DNA from: Tanytarsus gracilentus
Lineage: Eukaryota > Arthropoda > Insecta > Diptera > Chironomidae
Reading direction: 5' to 3'
DNA length: 64,000 nucleotides
NCBI GenBank assembly: GCA_038502055.1
Contig: JAXRKN010000014.1
Span: 1-64,000 of the forward strand
Part shown: piece by piece, positions 24,426 to 36,711 of the stretch
Layout: the number at the start of each line of letters is the position of its first letter
How positions within the stretch are numbered: the first letter of the stretch is position 1
Made by a program: the position numbers and the translations under genes
The notes under the pieces: generated by a model
Told to the model about the DNA's origin: nothing
The model's database searches: none
The model's input: only the letters and a program-made list of their open reading frames with translations

Positions 24426-27400
24426 ATTCAAAAAAAAGATCATCAAACATGCATAAATAAAAAAGTTGTCATCTGACTATTTTTTTTTGTTTTCACCTCA
24501 CGACTAACTTTCAGCTAAACGCTGTGAGCTGATTGTATAACAAGTTGATGAACTCGCTTGAGTTTTGTTCGCATCGAGCGACAACAACGAAATAAAAATG
24601 CAAGCTGTTCATGCCATCGTCGAGTGAAAGAGTTTCTCTCGCTCGGGAAAGGGCGATGATCGTTCATAAAAGCGGGAAATATCGCATTAGAAATAGTCGT
24701 TTGTATGTTCGGACGGAGGCGCGAGTTCGCCTCAGATTGCTTGTTTATTTATGATCGCTGGCGATGATGGAATTGTAAACAAAATCATTAAGAGAGATAA
24801 AATTATGAGCAGTGTGGAAAATGAGTTTTTTTTGTGGGGAAATATTTTGATGGATTTTAGAAAAATATCAAAAAATTTGAGGTTAAAAACTTTTTTTAAG
24901 AAAATATCAAAAATTTGAGGTTAAAAATTTTAAAAATTCATTAAAAACTTAATAACAATTTTGACATTTTAAAAATAAATTTTCAACCCAATTAACCTTC
25001 CAAGTCTTCCATAATTCATCTACAAGCCCTTCACAAAATCCATTTACGCCAAAACTTCGCCTCACATCTGACCTTTATCTCACTTCTTACTTAATTCTTA
25101 TTCAACGACATTTTCGAGAAAAAAAATATTCATGATGAAGCGATTTAATTCACTCTCGAAAAGCCAGAGAATTGAAAACATCTCATTAGCATAGAATGGA
25201 AAAATAACATTTGAATATTTTGGCTTTTTCTACCTTTGTAATTATGATGAGTGTTGATGCGACCCTATGGTGGAGTTTTTATTTAAAATTATAGTCATGA
25301 TGTATTTTTTAGTGGGAAATTAAAGCGATTAAGTGTAGATGAGAGATAATGACTTTATTTAGGTATGGAAAGATTTGAAAATTGTCAAGTTTTGGAGTTT
25401 GAAATTTTAAAGAATTTTTAAATTTTTAAGTCCTCAAAAATAATTGAATTTAATAATTTTTTAAAACTTTTGAATTTAGTCAAATTCAATTGGTTTTTTT
25501 TCAATTATAATCCAGCGAATTTTATTTAAATTTTTAATCCCTATTTTGGGTAATAGATTTTAAATTAAAAAAGTACGTTATGAAAATTAACATGAAAAAA
25601 ACAGTAAATTTCGTAACGTAATTTTTAATTTCAAAAATAAAGTAGCAAAAAAAATTATTTTCAAAGTAATCAAAAAAACATGAGAGCTATTTAAAATCTA
25701 TAAAAAATTTTCCTTCGCCATTCTCAAATACATTGTGTCCCTCCTCAATTAACATCCCATCAATTTCTCATCACATTTATTTTCGTCACCAACCGAGCGA
25801 TTAAACTCTCCCTAATTTAATTATCGCCAATTGAAAAAGCATTTTCCGATCGAACGCAAATCCAATAAATTTCCACTCAATTCATAATTCAGATGAGAAT
25901 TGACCCAACAACATTGTAACAGCACTCAATTGTATGTAAGACTTACTCAATCACATTATGTGCGCTTCAGGCGTTCTAATAATAAATAAAATGAAAAATA
26001 ATCCAATTTAGAGTGAGGCACTTATGAAGTTTACTCACATCGGGAGGTCAATAAATAACCTTCAACTTATCGCTTCGACTCGAGTCACAAGTCGAATTGT
26101 TTGAAGTGATGAAGTTGCCGAGGATGAGAAAATTTCTAATTTGCAAGTCGTCGAGTGTGAAAAAATATATGCGAAGAAAATTTCAATTCAAGGCGAAAAA
26201 AGAGTTCGTGAACTTGACATGAGATGACAAAAAGTGTTTTGCCAAAATCGGCCAAACCATTGGTCACTTTTCGTTTTCTCTACGATCACTCGTTAGATAA
26301 CCAGTTGAACATGAAGTTGGAAGTGATCATTAAATGTGGAAGGAAGGCGACGATTGTGAAAGTAAATCAGAGCAAAAACGAGTTTGACTTTTAAGGTGAT
26401 AAAAAATTTTATTATTTTTTTATTAGAGATTAAATTTGATGAGTAAAATTTTTTTTACAGATTAAATGAATAAATTTATTGAGATTTTTAAAAGTTCATT
26501 GAGTTGTATAAAAAAAATATTGCCTTTTAAAATTTTAATCTTCCGTTGAACTCGATGCAAATTTTGCTGCTTCTTACTTGAATAACTTTTATGTGCATGC
26601 ATAAATTTACTTTCAGTAGATCGTGAAGGTAAAAAAATTTTTTGAAGGCTTTGATGAAAATGTGCGAGAAAAAAATAATTTGTTGCTATGCGGACGTTTT
26701 TAAAACCGTTTCATGTTTCACTTTCAGCGTTGGTTCAAGTTTGATTAGAAAAATTATTTAGATGAAATTTTTGTTGTGTGAAAATTTGAGAGAAATTTTA
26801 TTAAAATTTTTTAAATATATTTAAAAATTGCAATAAAGAATTCAAAAATTCATTCCTGAAAATCTGCTTTATGAATTTTAAAATCGCATCAAAAACAAAT
26901 TAAAAATTCACCTAGCAACACAAAACAAGTCAAAAGTGTCGGAATGTTTTTGAGATATCTCAATTTCGAGTTAACTGAATAAGTAAAGAAACAATGTTGA
27001 TGATTTTTTTATACAAAAATGAATTATTTATTGCAACCGACGGAAAAATAAGAAAATTTATTCGAAGGACGAAGTTCGACGATCTAAAGATTGAGAAATA
27101 GATTGGTAAAGATTTAATTCGAAAAACAAAATCTTAAATTTTTAACCATTTTCTAAATTTTGACTTCAAATATTTTCATTGTGTTTTCGATGTGTTTTCA
27201 GAACTTTCATTTAATTTTTTTTGAATTTAACTAAATTTCAGCTCCTTGCAAAACTAAATATTCAATAATTAATTCATGTACTTAGATGGATTTACAAACA
27301 TTAGTTTAAATCTGTGCGTGATTTTTATTTTTAATGATTTTTCAAAAATTTAATAAATTACTTTGTAGTTTTTTAGATTTATCAATTTTTAATCATCCAA

Positions 27401-27523
27401 TGATCACCTTTTTATACGCCACGATTTTTATCAAATTTGTCACGTCAAATTTTAGAATAAAAAGCATGAAATTTTTCAATAATTATTAATTAATTTTCAA
27501 AATTAAAAACAAACACATCAAAA
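24426..27523. other. AT-rich intergenic DNA, no gene recognised
   Basis: No coding exon recognised. Less AT-rich islands at about 24490-24790 (including a GAGGCG/CGCCTC hairpin near 24716) and 26030-26390 may be regulatory, but nothing specific identifies them. Confidence 0.5.
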
Positions 27524-29556
27524 ATGAATTTCTTGCTTAAAAATTTTATTTTATTCACTTTAATTCTTTTTGTTGTTGAGTCAAAGTACGAAATAATTTT
27601 AGACCGTCAAGAAATGCCGCTCGGTGACGAAGATCAAATATTTTTCACCAATTACACCGCGAGAATTCGAAAATTCAACAGAAGCACGTAATTCAATTAT
27701 TTAAAAATTTTCTGTTTGAAAAATTTTTGCGATTTTTAAAATTAAAAAATTATTTTTTATCATAAAAATTTAGCAAACAATTATTTTGTAATGATTATGT
27801 GTCATCCATCCGACGTAATTTACGCGTAATATTACACGTAATTTACGCGTAATATTACACGTAATTGGCGTAATTACACGTAATATTACGCGGAATATTA
27901 CGTGTAATTTTATTACGCGTAATTACGTGTAACTTTATTACGTGTAATTTACGCGTTATATTAAATTACACGTAATTACGCGGAATAAATATTACACGTA
28001 ATTACGCGTAATTCATTTACGTGTAATTACACGTAATTAAACGTAATAACACGTAATTACGTGCAAACATTATTTAAAATATTTTAAAAAGTTGGAATAA
28101 AAAATAATCCAGAAATCCGTGTGAGAGAAATACGCCAATCAAAATTTCATGTATACGCTGAAATTTGACAAGGATAATGACTTAGTTGCGACTACTTGCG
28201 AGTTTGCAATTTTTGATTTGAGTTTTATTTTGCTGAGTTATGTCCATTCGAAGTTTTGGTCTACTGACGAGTCAACTTCAAAACTCAACTTTTTCAAGTT
28301 GGAAATTTTTCTTTTTATTGAGCTGCGACTATACTTAACAAATCAAATTAATTTTTGAGTTAGATTATTTTATTTTGTTGAAAGTCAAAATTTTATTACT
28401 GTTTCTCGAAGCACGCGAGTCAGTAGACCAAAACTTCGAATGGACATAACTCAGCAAAATAAAACTCAAATCAAAAATTGCAAACTCGCAAGTAGTCGCA
28501 ACTAAGTCATTATCCTTGTCAAATTTCAGCGTCAACATGAAATTTTGATTCGCGTACTTCTCTCACACGGATTTCTGGATTATTTTTTATTCCAACTTTT
28601 TAAAATATTTTAAATAATGTTTGCACGTAATTACGTGTAATTACGTTTAATTACGTGTAATTACACGTAAATGAATTACGCGTAATTACGTGTAATATTT
28701 ATTCCGCGTAATTACGTGTAATTTTATTCCGCGTAATTACGTGTAATTTAATATTACGCGTAAATTACACGTAATAAAGTTACACGTAATTACGCGTAAT
28801 AAAATTACACGTAATATTCCGCGTAATATTACGTGTAATTACGCCAATTACGTGTAATATTACGCGTAAATTACGTGTAATATTACGCGTAAATTACGTC
28901 GGATGGATGACACAACGCGTTTTGTAATAAAAAAATTTCGTAAAAAATTAGTAAAATTTTTTAATAATAAAAATTTAGCAAAAATAATTTTTTAAAAATC
29001 TAAAATTAAATTAAAAATTTTTTTTAAAGACATTAAAAAAATAACTTTAAAATTTTATTTCAGTTCCGTCCTTTCCGGTTGCTTTCAAGTTCGCAACGAT
29101 ATCATTGAAAATTACACAATGGAATTTGAGGCTTTTAATCTTTCCGGCGGTCAATATAAAAAGCTTTTTGGACGAAACATTGGAAGTATTTGTGAAATGG
29201 GCAGAGATCCAAATTTGAAAGCAGAATTCGAGAATTTTAAGGCTCAAACAAATGTCAGTTGGGAATATGGAAGTTGTCCAATAAAATCTCAAACAATTTG
29301 CGTAAAAGATTGGACGCCGGATTCACTCGGACCTTACTTGCCCGCTTACATTCCCGGTGGGTTTTGATAAAATTTAATTTTTTGTTTAGTTTAATTAAAT
29401 TTAATTCGATTCTAATTTAATAATATTTATTTAGGAAACGAACGCTGGAAGTTGACGAGTTACGTTGTAACCGGCGAAAAAAGAATCGGCGGCATGACTT
29501 ATTACGCAATTTTAAGGGACCAACAGAAACTTTTCGACAGCAAATGGAAAAAATAA
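27524..29556 (+). CDS. Secreted DUF1091-like protein, copy A
   Basis: Three exons, 27524-27687, 29064-29356 and 29435-29556, with GT-AG junctions in frame, give 192 residues. A signal peptide (MNFLLKNFILFTLILFVVES) is followed by a domain with potential N-glycosylation sites (NYT, NRST, NVS). The order SICE...FKAQTN...GSCPIK...VKDW...LPAYIPGGNERWKL resembles the insect DUF1091 (DM8) family, relatives of CheB-type proteins thought to bind lipid-like ligands; this assignment is by pattern and only moderately sure. Intron 1 (1376 bp) is largely a foldback transposon. Exon sizes (164, 293, 122) equal those of the inverted paralogue at 29927-31327, whose stop lies 370 bp away. A poly(A)-like AATAAA sits near 29606. 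Confidence 0.85.
27793..28919. mobile_element. Foldback-type transposon inside intron 1 of copy A
   Basis: Two long inverted arms, 27798-28268 and 28419-28914, begin and end TGTGTCATCCATCCGACG and are separated by a loop of about 150 bp. The outer part of each arm is a dense array of variants of ACGTAATTACGCGTAAT; the inner part (about 28080-28268 and its mirror) is non-repetitive but still matches in inverted orientation nearly base for base. A 9-bp direct repeat, TTTTGTAAT, flanks it (27784-27792 and 28920-28928). Long arms with internal repeats and 9-bp duplications are hallmarks of Foldback and Mutator-like elements; TFB foldback elements are described from Chironomus. No transposase is encoded. 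Arms differ by about 25 bp in length. Confidence 0.85.
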
Positions 29557-29926
29557 ATTTTTATTGTCCATCAAAATTAATTTGTCAACATGTCGAACTC
29601 AATATGAATAAAAATCAACACAAATTGTCGAATCGCTCTGTAATTACTTTGATATTAAAAATTTAGTTCCATTTCATTGTTATTTTATTTTTTTTTTCAA
29701 ATAAAGGCAAACAAAGGAAAAATTATTAAAATTGTACGCGAATGAAAGAGAAAAAAAGAAGGAAAATTGGTCACAATTAAAAGCGCATTAATAACAGCAA
29801 TCACGATAATTATGGACAATTTTTTAGTCTGGGTCGAATTGAAGAATAAAAAAATCGAAAAATATTTTGAAATTTTAATTTTTTTAATTATTTTCAGGAA
29901 TTGAAGTCGATTAATTTTAAAATTAA

Positions 29927-31327
29927 TTATTTTCTCCATTTGCTGTCGAAAAGCTTTTGATTGTCTCTCAAAATTGCATAGTAAGTCATGCCACCGATTT
30001 TAGTCTCGCCCATCATCACATAAACCGTCAATTTCCATCTTTCGTTTCCTAATTTGATTAAATTTTTTATTGAAATAATATAAAAATATAATTATATGAA
30101 AACCCACCTGGAATGTAAGCAGGTAAGTAAGGTCCGAGTGAATCCGGCGTCCAATCATTGACACAAACAGTTTGAGCTTTTATTGGACAAGTTCCATATT
30201 CCCAACTTGCGTTTGTTTGGGCTAAAAATTTCAAAAGTTCACTTTTAATGGCCGGATCTCTTGCGGCTTCACAAATACTTCCAATGTTTCGTCCAAAAAG
30301 CTTTTTATATTGACCGCCGGAAAGATTATAAGCTTCAAAAGCACCGGTGTGACTTTCATTGACGCCGTTAAAGGCTTGAAAGCAGCCGGAAAGAACTGAA
30401 CTGGAATTAAATAAATTAAACTCCTGGGAAATTCCCAACATCTGGGAAATTCCCAACACCTGGGAAATTCCCAACACCTGGGAAATTCCCAACTCCTGGG
30501 AAATTCCCAACTCCTGGGAAATTCCCAACTCCTGGGAAATTCCCAACACCTGGGAAATTCCCAACTCCTGGGAAATTCCCAACACCTGGGAAATTCCCAA
30601 CTCCTGGGAAATTCCTAACTACTGGGAAGTTCCCAACAACTGGGAAATTCCCAACTACTGGGAAATTCCCAACTACTGGGAAATTCCCAACAACTGGGAA
30701 ATTCCCAACTCCTGGGAAATTCCCAACACCTGGGAAATTCCCAACTCCTGGGAAATTCCCAACACCTGGGAAATTCCCAACAACTGGGAAATTCCCAACA
30801 CCTGGGAAATTCCCAACTCCTGGGAAATTCCCAACTCCTGGGAAATTCCCAACACCTGGGAAATTCCCAACACCTGGGAAATTCCCAACTCCTGGGAAAT
30901 TCCCAACACCTGGGAAATTCCCAACTCCTGGGAAATTCCCAACTCCTGGGAAATTCCCAACACCTGGGAAATTCCCAACTCCTGGGAAATTCCCAACACC
31001 TGGGAAATTCCCAACACCTGGGAAATTCCCAACTCCTGGGAAATTCCCAACACCTGGGAAATTCCCAACTACTGGGAAGTTCCCAACAACTGGGAAATTC
31101 CCAACTCCTTACACGCAGAAATTCTGATTGCTGGGTGATCCATACTCAAATTTTTTTTCTTACGTGCTTCTGTTAAATTTTCGAATTCTCGCGGTGTAAT
31201 TGGTGAAAAATATTTGATCTTCGTCACCGAGCGGCATTTCTTGACGGTCTAAAATTATTTCGTACTTTGACTCAACCACAAAAAGAAATAAAGTGAATAA
31301 AATAAAATTTTTGAGCAAGAAATTCAT
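29927..31327 (-). CDS. Secreted DUF1091-like protein, copy B (inverted paralogue)
   Basis: Minus-strand exons 31164-31327, 30108-30400 and 29927-30048 have lengths 164, 293 and 122, exactly those of copy A, and splice in the same phases to 192 residues. Exon 1 is almost identical to copy A (signal peptide MNFLLKNFILFTLFLFVVES); exon 2 differs more (for example FQAFNGVNESHTGAFEAYNL), while CPIK, DWTPDSLGPYLPAYIPGG and GGMTYYAIL are kept. The pair is arranged tail to tail, so it arose by inverted duplication. Intron 1 (763 bp) consists mostly of an 18-bp minisatellite (30423-31109) rather than the foldback element of copy A. Function unknown; DUF1091-like ligand binding is an inference. Confidence 0.85.
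30423..31109 (-). repeat. 18-bp minisatellite in intron 1 of copy B, about 38 units
   Basis: Tandem units of CTGGGAAATTCCCAACAC, varying mainly at the last three bases (ACC, TCC, ACA, TAC), run for about 690 bp. The core GGGAAATTCCC is a near-palindrome matching the Rel/NF-kappaB consensus GGGRNNYYCC; a few units read GGGAAGTTCCC. Because 18 is a multiple of three, the array reads through as an artificial hexapeptide repeat on the minus strand, which is not a gene. Confidence 0.95.
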
Positions 31328-32058
31328 TTTTAGATTTTATTTGTTTAAGTTTCAAAAGTTTTTTAAGTTTAATAAATAAATTGTATGATATTTTTAAATT
31401 ATAAACGAAGTTAATTAAAATTTACAATCAGTGATAAAAAAAATATCACGATAGACGATTTAACATTTTTTTTCTGAAATTTTTGATTAAATTTCAATTT
31501 TCAGATTTAAAAATTCCTATCAGAAAATTTTAATCTTTTCAAAAATAAAGTTTCAATTAAATTGTTAATTTTTTATTAAAAAAATTTCTAACTTTTCAAA
31601 ATAAAAAATTTCTATTTTATCAAAATACGCAATTTAAATTTTTCTACAACGCAAATCGTTCAATTTATCACTCACGACCTTCCAAATTTAGCATCATGAA
31701 AAATAATTCAAGAAAATGTCCGCAAATCAAATAAAAAATCAATTTAAATGTAAATTTTTCACAATTAGGTCAAGTCGTGGCGCTAATTGCCGCAGGCTAA
31801 ACAAGTTTTTATTAACCCAAAGTTTACTTTTTTTCTCATTTTTGTTTTTTTTTATTTTTTTTTTTACTTCCTATTTTTTTTTTTTTTTTTTTACTTTTTT
31901 AAAATAATTTAGATTTATCATGCCATCAAATAATTTTTTTTTATTTTTTCCTCTTGAATTAATTTTTTTTTTACTCCAGGAGTTAATTTAATTTTTTTTT
32001 GAATATTTTTGGATGTTAAAAAAATACTAATTAATATGAATATTAAATGATAGTGGGA

Positions 32059-32292
32059 TGAATAATGAAATGAACAATAAATGGAACACGTGGATAACCG
32101 TAAACACAGTGATGAACACAGTGAAAATAGAACACAGTGGAAATGAAAATAGAAATGGACATGTTAATGAACACAGTGGGATTATTTATTTTCTATAACT
32201 TCCCTTTCTTTCGGCTTCTTCAGCTTCCCCATGTTACTTTCCAATACTGATCTTTAGTGTTCGGCAACACCCACGTGTGGGTTTTGAAACAT
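32059..32292 (+). repeat. Degenerate AACACAGTGGAAATG repeat ending in conserved tail
   Basis: Repeated AACACAGTG and GGAAATGAAAAT motifs (32100-32180) lead, after a unique insert, to AATACTGATCT (32242) and CGGCAACACCCACGTGTGGG (32262-32281) followed by TTTTGAAA. The same order of motifs, tail included, occurs at 54655-55090, so these are two copies of a dispersed element. Confidence 0.7.
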
Positions 32293-32982
32293 TTTTTTTA
32301 TTAAATTCTCAAGAATCTCAAATTTAGAGTCGCAAACAAACATCCAAAAATAGCTTCCCGGTTTTTTATCTTAATTTATTTCAATTTATTCGAAGAAATC
32401 ATTCTTTACCGCGTTGTGTGTAAGAATCAGCACGTGCGACATTGAAACGAGTTTTTATGAGGAGAAGATGAGACGAAAATAATCCCACGGAAAATTGAGC
32501 CAAAAAAATTTTACACGCAAGAAAAAATTAAAAAAATTTGATTTGAAATTTTAATTAAAAAAATTCAAGCTTAAAATTTTTTGAAAAAATTTTAGTATTA
32601 AAAATTGAATTTTAAAATTTTTAAAAAAAATTTCAAAACCAAAATTTTCTTCAGTGTCAAAAAAATTTTACGCACTCCCCTAAAAGTCCACATAAAAGAA
32701 GATTAAATAAATTTTTCATGTCGATTTTTATTTTCCGTCTGAGCATCTCGCGGAACTCAATTAATCTCAATTTATTTAAAGTTTTTCTCTATTTTTGTCA
32801 CTTTGCGATTTTCGATCGTTAAACTCGAACGTAACTGTAAAGTTCAAGTTTCAATTGTGCGTTCTGGCCTTGATACCGAGTCAAACTGCAGTTTAACCGA
32901 GTGAGAAAAATTAGAAACAATGAGATGTGAAAAAATTTGAAAAATGAGGATTTGAACGTGAAAAAAGTTACGAGGAATTTTT

Positions 32983-33111
32983 AGGGGTGGAAACTCTGGT
33001 TTTTTATTTTAAAAAATTATTTAACAATAATAAAAAATTAAATTCATTTTTTAAAAATTTAAAAATTTAATTTAATTTATTAAAAATTATAAAACCCAAG
33101 TTTCCACCCCT
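32983..33111. mobile_element. Short inverted-repeat element (MITE), AGGGGTGGAAAC family, copy 3
   Basis: Starts AGGGGTGGAAACTCTGG and ends CCCAAGTTTCCACCCCT, 129 bp, with an A/T-only interior that can itself fold. Termini match copies at 7914, 12612 and 45558. Confidence 0.6.
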
Positions 33112-36100
33112 CGACTTCTTAACAAATTTCCCTTCGATCATCAATCTCAAAGGTTTCAACATTTTTCTTACTAATTTAAAGCGATTAAGTGCGGATGTAG
33201 ATCAAAATCAACTTTGTGTGTTTATTTTTGCTTCAATTGCGGTTGATTGAAGTGCTTTCGATTATTCTCAACCGCGAGTCATTACGGAATGAAAATTTTA
33301 ATTGAGTTATAAATTATCGAAGTAATTTTTTCCTAAGAGCTTTATCTGATGTTGATTAATATCGAAATGATTTCTATTTAGTGGAGAATTTAAAAATTGC
33401 TTTGAAGCTTTTTTTTGATTGATAAATTTTATAATTTGTTGAAGATTTTTTAATGAGGTTTGAAGATGACCTTGATAAGGGATTGAAAATTATTGATGGG
33501 AGGTTTGCGATTAAAGGTTTTTAGGTGTTAAAAATTAGAAAAAAATAAAAATTTAAAATATTTGAATTTTTTTTGTTAAAAATATTTGAATTTTTTTTGT
33601 TAAAAATATTTAAATTTTTTATTAAAAATAAATTTTTTCAATTAAACTTTTTATTTATTTCAATCTTAATAATTTTTTCAAACATTTTTAAAGAACTTCT
33701 CAAATTATTTTTCAATCCTCAAAGCTTTAAGTCATCAATCGCCTCTCATTATCTCTTCACTCGGTCGGTGATTAATAATCCAAGCATAGACAGCGCTTCC
33801 ACCTACTTGAGATGCCTTTACATTTTAACTACAATGTTTCTGCGCTTTTTGTATTCACAATGAAGCATTGCACTCTTGAAAATAAGAGACGAGAGATGTG
33901 AGAATTTGATAAATTAACGGCGAAGAAATATTTTGCGATTTTTCATCTGACGTGACAATTAAATTAAATTGACGCGATTTTTATGGATTTTTAGCTATGA
34001 AGTTGGAAATTGTTTTATGGAAAAAATTGAAGGAAGAAAAAATTTAAAAAATATAAAATTCGTTCAAATTTAATCAAAAATTTAAGATCTATTAAAAAAT
34101 CCAAAATAATTTCCACTCTCAGATTTTTCGTTTATTAAAAATCTTCAAAATCTCACAAGAAAAAAATCTCGCAAATCATCCCAAAAAATTCTTCACCATT
34201 ATCTCGTCATGTAATAAATTTGGTTTTGCGATAAATCTCAGTCGGAGTGTGCGACAGTCTGACATGTTTCATTACATTAATTTTTTTTGCTACGCTCGAG
34301 AGCCACTCCAAGGAAATAAATTTAAAAATTGAGAATATTTTAAGCCGCTCGGGCGACGTGACAGCTTAAAAGATGTAAAAATCTATCTTGATCGATTTTG
34401 ACAATGAACAGAGAAAAATTAGCGGTGATGTAAGTGAGTTACAGTAAGTTAAACACGTGAATTAAGATGGGAGGAAATTTCGTAAATTTTGGTCGCAAAT
34501 TATTTGATTTATTCTAAATGTAAAATTTTACCTCACTCAAAATCAACCCAAGTCACTGCCCTCAGCAACAAAAAATATCTAATTTCAATTTTAAAAAGTC
34601 AAAACCTGTAAAATATCAATTTTTGCATTCTAGAAAAATCGAAAATCTCTCTCGACCGCACAAACAGCTTTTTACTCTCAAAACCTATCAAAACATTCGA
34701 TCACTTCTTTTACCCTTCAATTAAAATAATCACATAATGAGCACTTTACAACTCTTTTTTTTCAAATGGCTCAAACAACAACAAAATGCGAAAAGTCAAT
34801 GATCTCAAAGTGTTGCGCTCACATGCCGCATTAACGTGCTGTAATTTGTGAGCTTGAGCAATAAAAAAAGCTAAAATGTGGCGTTGAGTGGTGGCGGTTC
34901 ACGTGAAGTTGGAGCAATAGAAAAAAATTATAAAAGTTAGAAATTACAATTGGGTGAGTTGGAGGGTTAAAGCGCATTTTGGAAATTATTTATTTAAAAT
35001 GTGATTTTTTGAAATTGTTGAAATTTTATTAAAGAAATTTTTTTAAACAAAATTTGCATAAATTTGGAAAGCCTAAAAATACTTTTAAAAATTAGCAAAT
35101 TTTCATCTAAAAAAATAAATTTTTAAAATTTCAAAATAACATTTTTAATAATTTCAAAATAACATTTTTAATAATTTCAAAATAATATTTTTAAAAATTT
35201 CAAAATTTCAAAAAAACGTTCTTAAATTTTTTTGAATTTTAAAAAACGTTTTAATTATTTGGATAAACTACAAAAAGTTTTTAATTTTTTTTAAATTTTA
35301 AAACGTGCTTTTAAAATTTCAAAATTCATTTTTAAAAAATTAAAAATTATTTTTAAAATTTCAAAAACCCCAATTTTTGCCCTAACTAACCTCAAAGCTC
35401 TTTTCAGCTCAAAGCTCATCCGCTCAAAACCGTTATTTGTTTTTCAAATCCAAATTTCTCTTTACTCAAGCTTTTCTCTCTTCTTACTTCAACACCGATC
35501 ATTAATAATTCCACTAAATTATTAAAGAAGAAGCAACAAAGAGCGGCGAGATTCATCGGATGCGATTAGAGAGCTGAAAAATTGAGATAAAGAGGCGAGC
35601 ACAGCAAGAGAAGCTTTTACGAAGGCGATTTTTAATTAAGATTGTGTCGAAGATTTGAAAAGAAATGGGAGGAATAAAAAAATTCGGTAGCAAAGTCGCT
35701 TTTTGGGATTAGATGAGTGAAAGAGGTTAAAAGAGTTTGAAAAAAATATGGAAAAAATTAATTAAGGGTTAAGAAATTAATTAAAAAATTCATAAAAAAA
35801 TAAAAAAGTAAAATTTCAAAAAAATATTTGAAATTTCAATGAAACAAAAAAGTTCAATTAAAAATTTTAAAATCACTTTTTCCAACCTTTAACGACGATA
35901 ATTTTCAATCTGCATTAACAAGCCCATAAATCTTCACATTGCATGCAACTTAAACTTTTTTCTTTTATTTTTGTTTGTTTTCTTTCTTCCTCGGCACTGC
36001 AAATTTTCAATATTTACAGTCGCGATGGAGGTGCGCTTAAAACCAGTTCTAGATGTACACAGTGACTCTTTTTTTGCCTTATAAATGTTAAATATTATTT

Positions 36101-36637
36101 TCAATTATGCAACGACAGTCGACTTAATGACTTTTTTGCTTTCTTGCCTGCTTTACTTTGTGCAATTCTTTGGACTTCTAATGTGCTTTCGTTGATTGAA
36201 TTTGTTTTTGCTGAGTGGGATAAAATGTGTGAGAAAATGGGCAAAAAATATTTCTAGAAAATATTTTTAAAAACTGGCCAAAAAACTTTGTGGAAAATAT
36301 TACTAAAATTTAAATAAAATGAAAAAAAATTTAGTGAAATTTCTTAAATTTTTAAAATTAAATCCCACTTTAGGCTTGCATCACATTTTTTACGTATTTT
36401 TTAACCAAAATATTATTTGAAAGCGATCAGTGAATTATTTTTAGAGTTCTTATCGGCACGCGTTTAGAAATTTTAAAATTGAAAACATGCGCTTGAAAAA
36501 AATCGATGTTTGTCCTACCAAAATTATTTTTCACCGTTGTTAAATTTGAAAACATCTCACGGATAAGACTTAAAAAATCCACAAAATTCTCGATCATTCT
36601 CCGAAAAATATTGTGATTTAACATCGAGAATAAATCT

Positions 36638-36669
36638 TATAAAATGAGCTAAACTTCAGATGAATTTCA
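36638..36669 (+). promoter_or_regulatory. Core promoter of the second LRR gene
   Basis: TATAAAA (36638-36644) lies 31 bases before an initiator-like TTCACATT with its A at 36669; the ATG follows at 36712. The sequence just after the TATA box, TGAGCTAAACTTCA, parallels CGTGCTGAACTTCA in the promoter of the paralogue at 985. Confidence 0.6.
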
Positions 36670-36711
36670 CATTCAAGTTTTAACTCTTCACAGTCTCTAA
36701 TCACTCGAATA

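Larger units (their letters stand above)
31328..36637. other. AT-rich intergenic region, repeats only
   Basis: Contains a long T-run cluster (31830-31990), an AACACAGTGG minisatellite remnant (32059-32292) and a MITE (32983-33111). No coding exon is recognised. Some less AT-rich patches, about 34790-34920 and 35990-36200, remain unexplained. Confidence 0.5.

Noticed and set aside
24716..24733. GAGGCG/CGCCTC hairpin as a possible small RNA
   Set aside because: A six-base stem is too short to support a precursor RNA.
28149..28358. 69-codon frame inside the foldback element
   Set aside because: Lies in the inverted arm and loop, its mirror arm does not keep the frame, and no transposase motif is present.
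30067..31068. Long minus-strand frames of repeated GISQEL/GISQVL hexapeptides
   Set aside because: They are the translation of an 18-bp intronic minisatellite read through a splice acceptor; exon-intron structure matched to the paralogue shows the array is intron.
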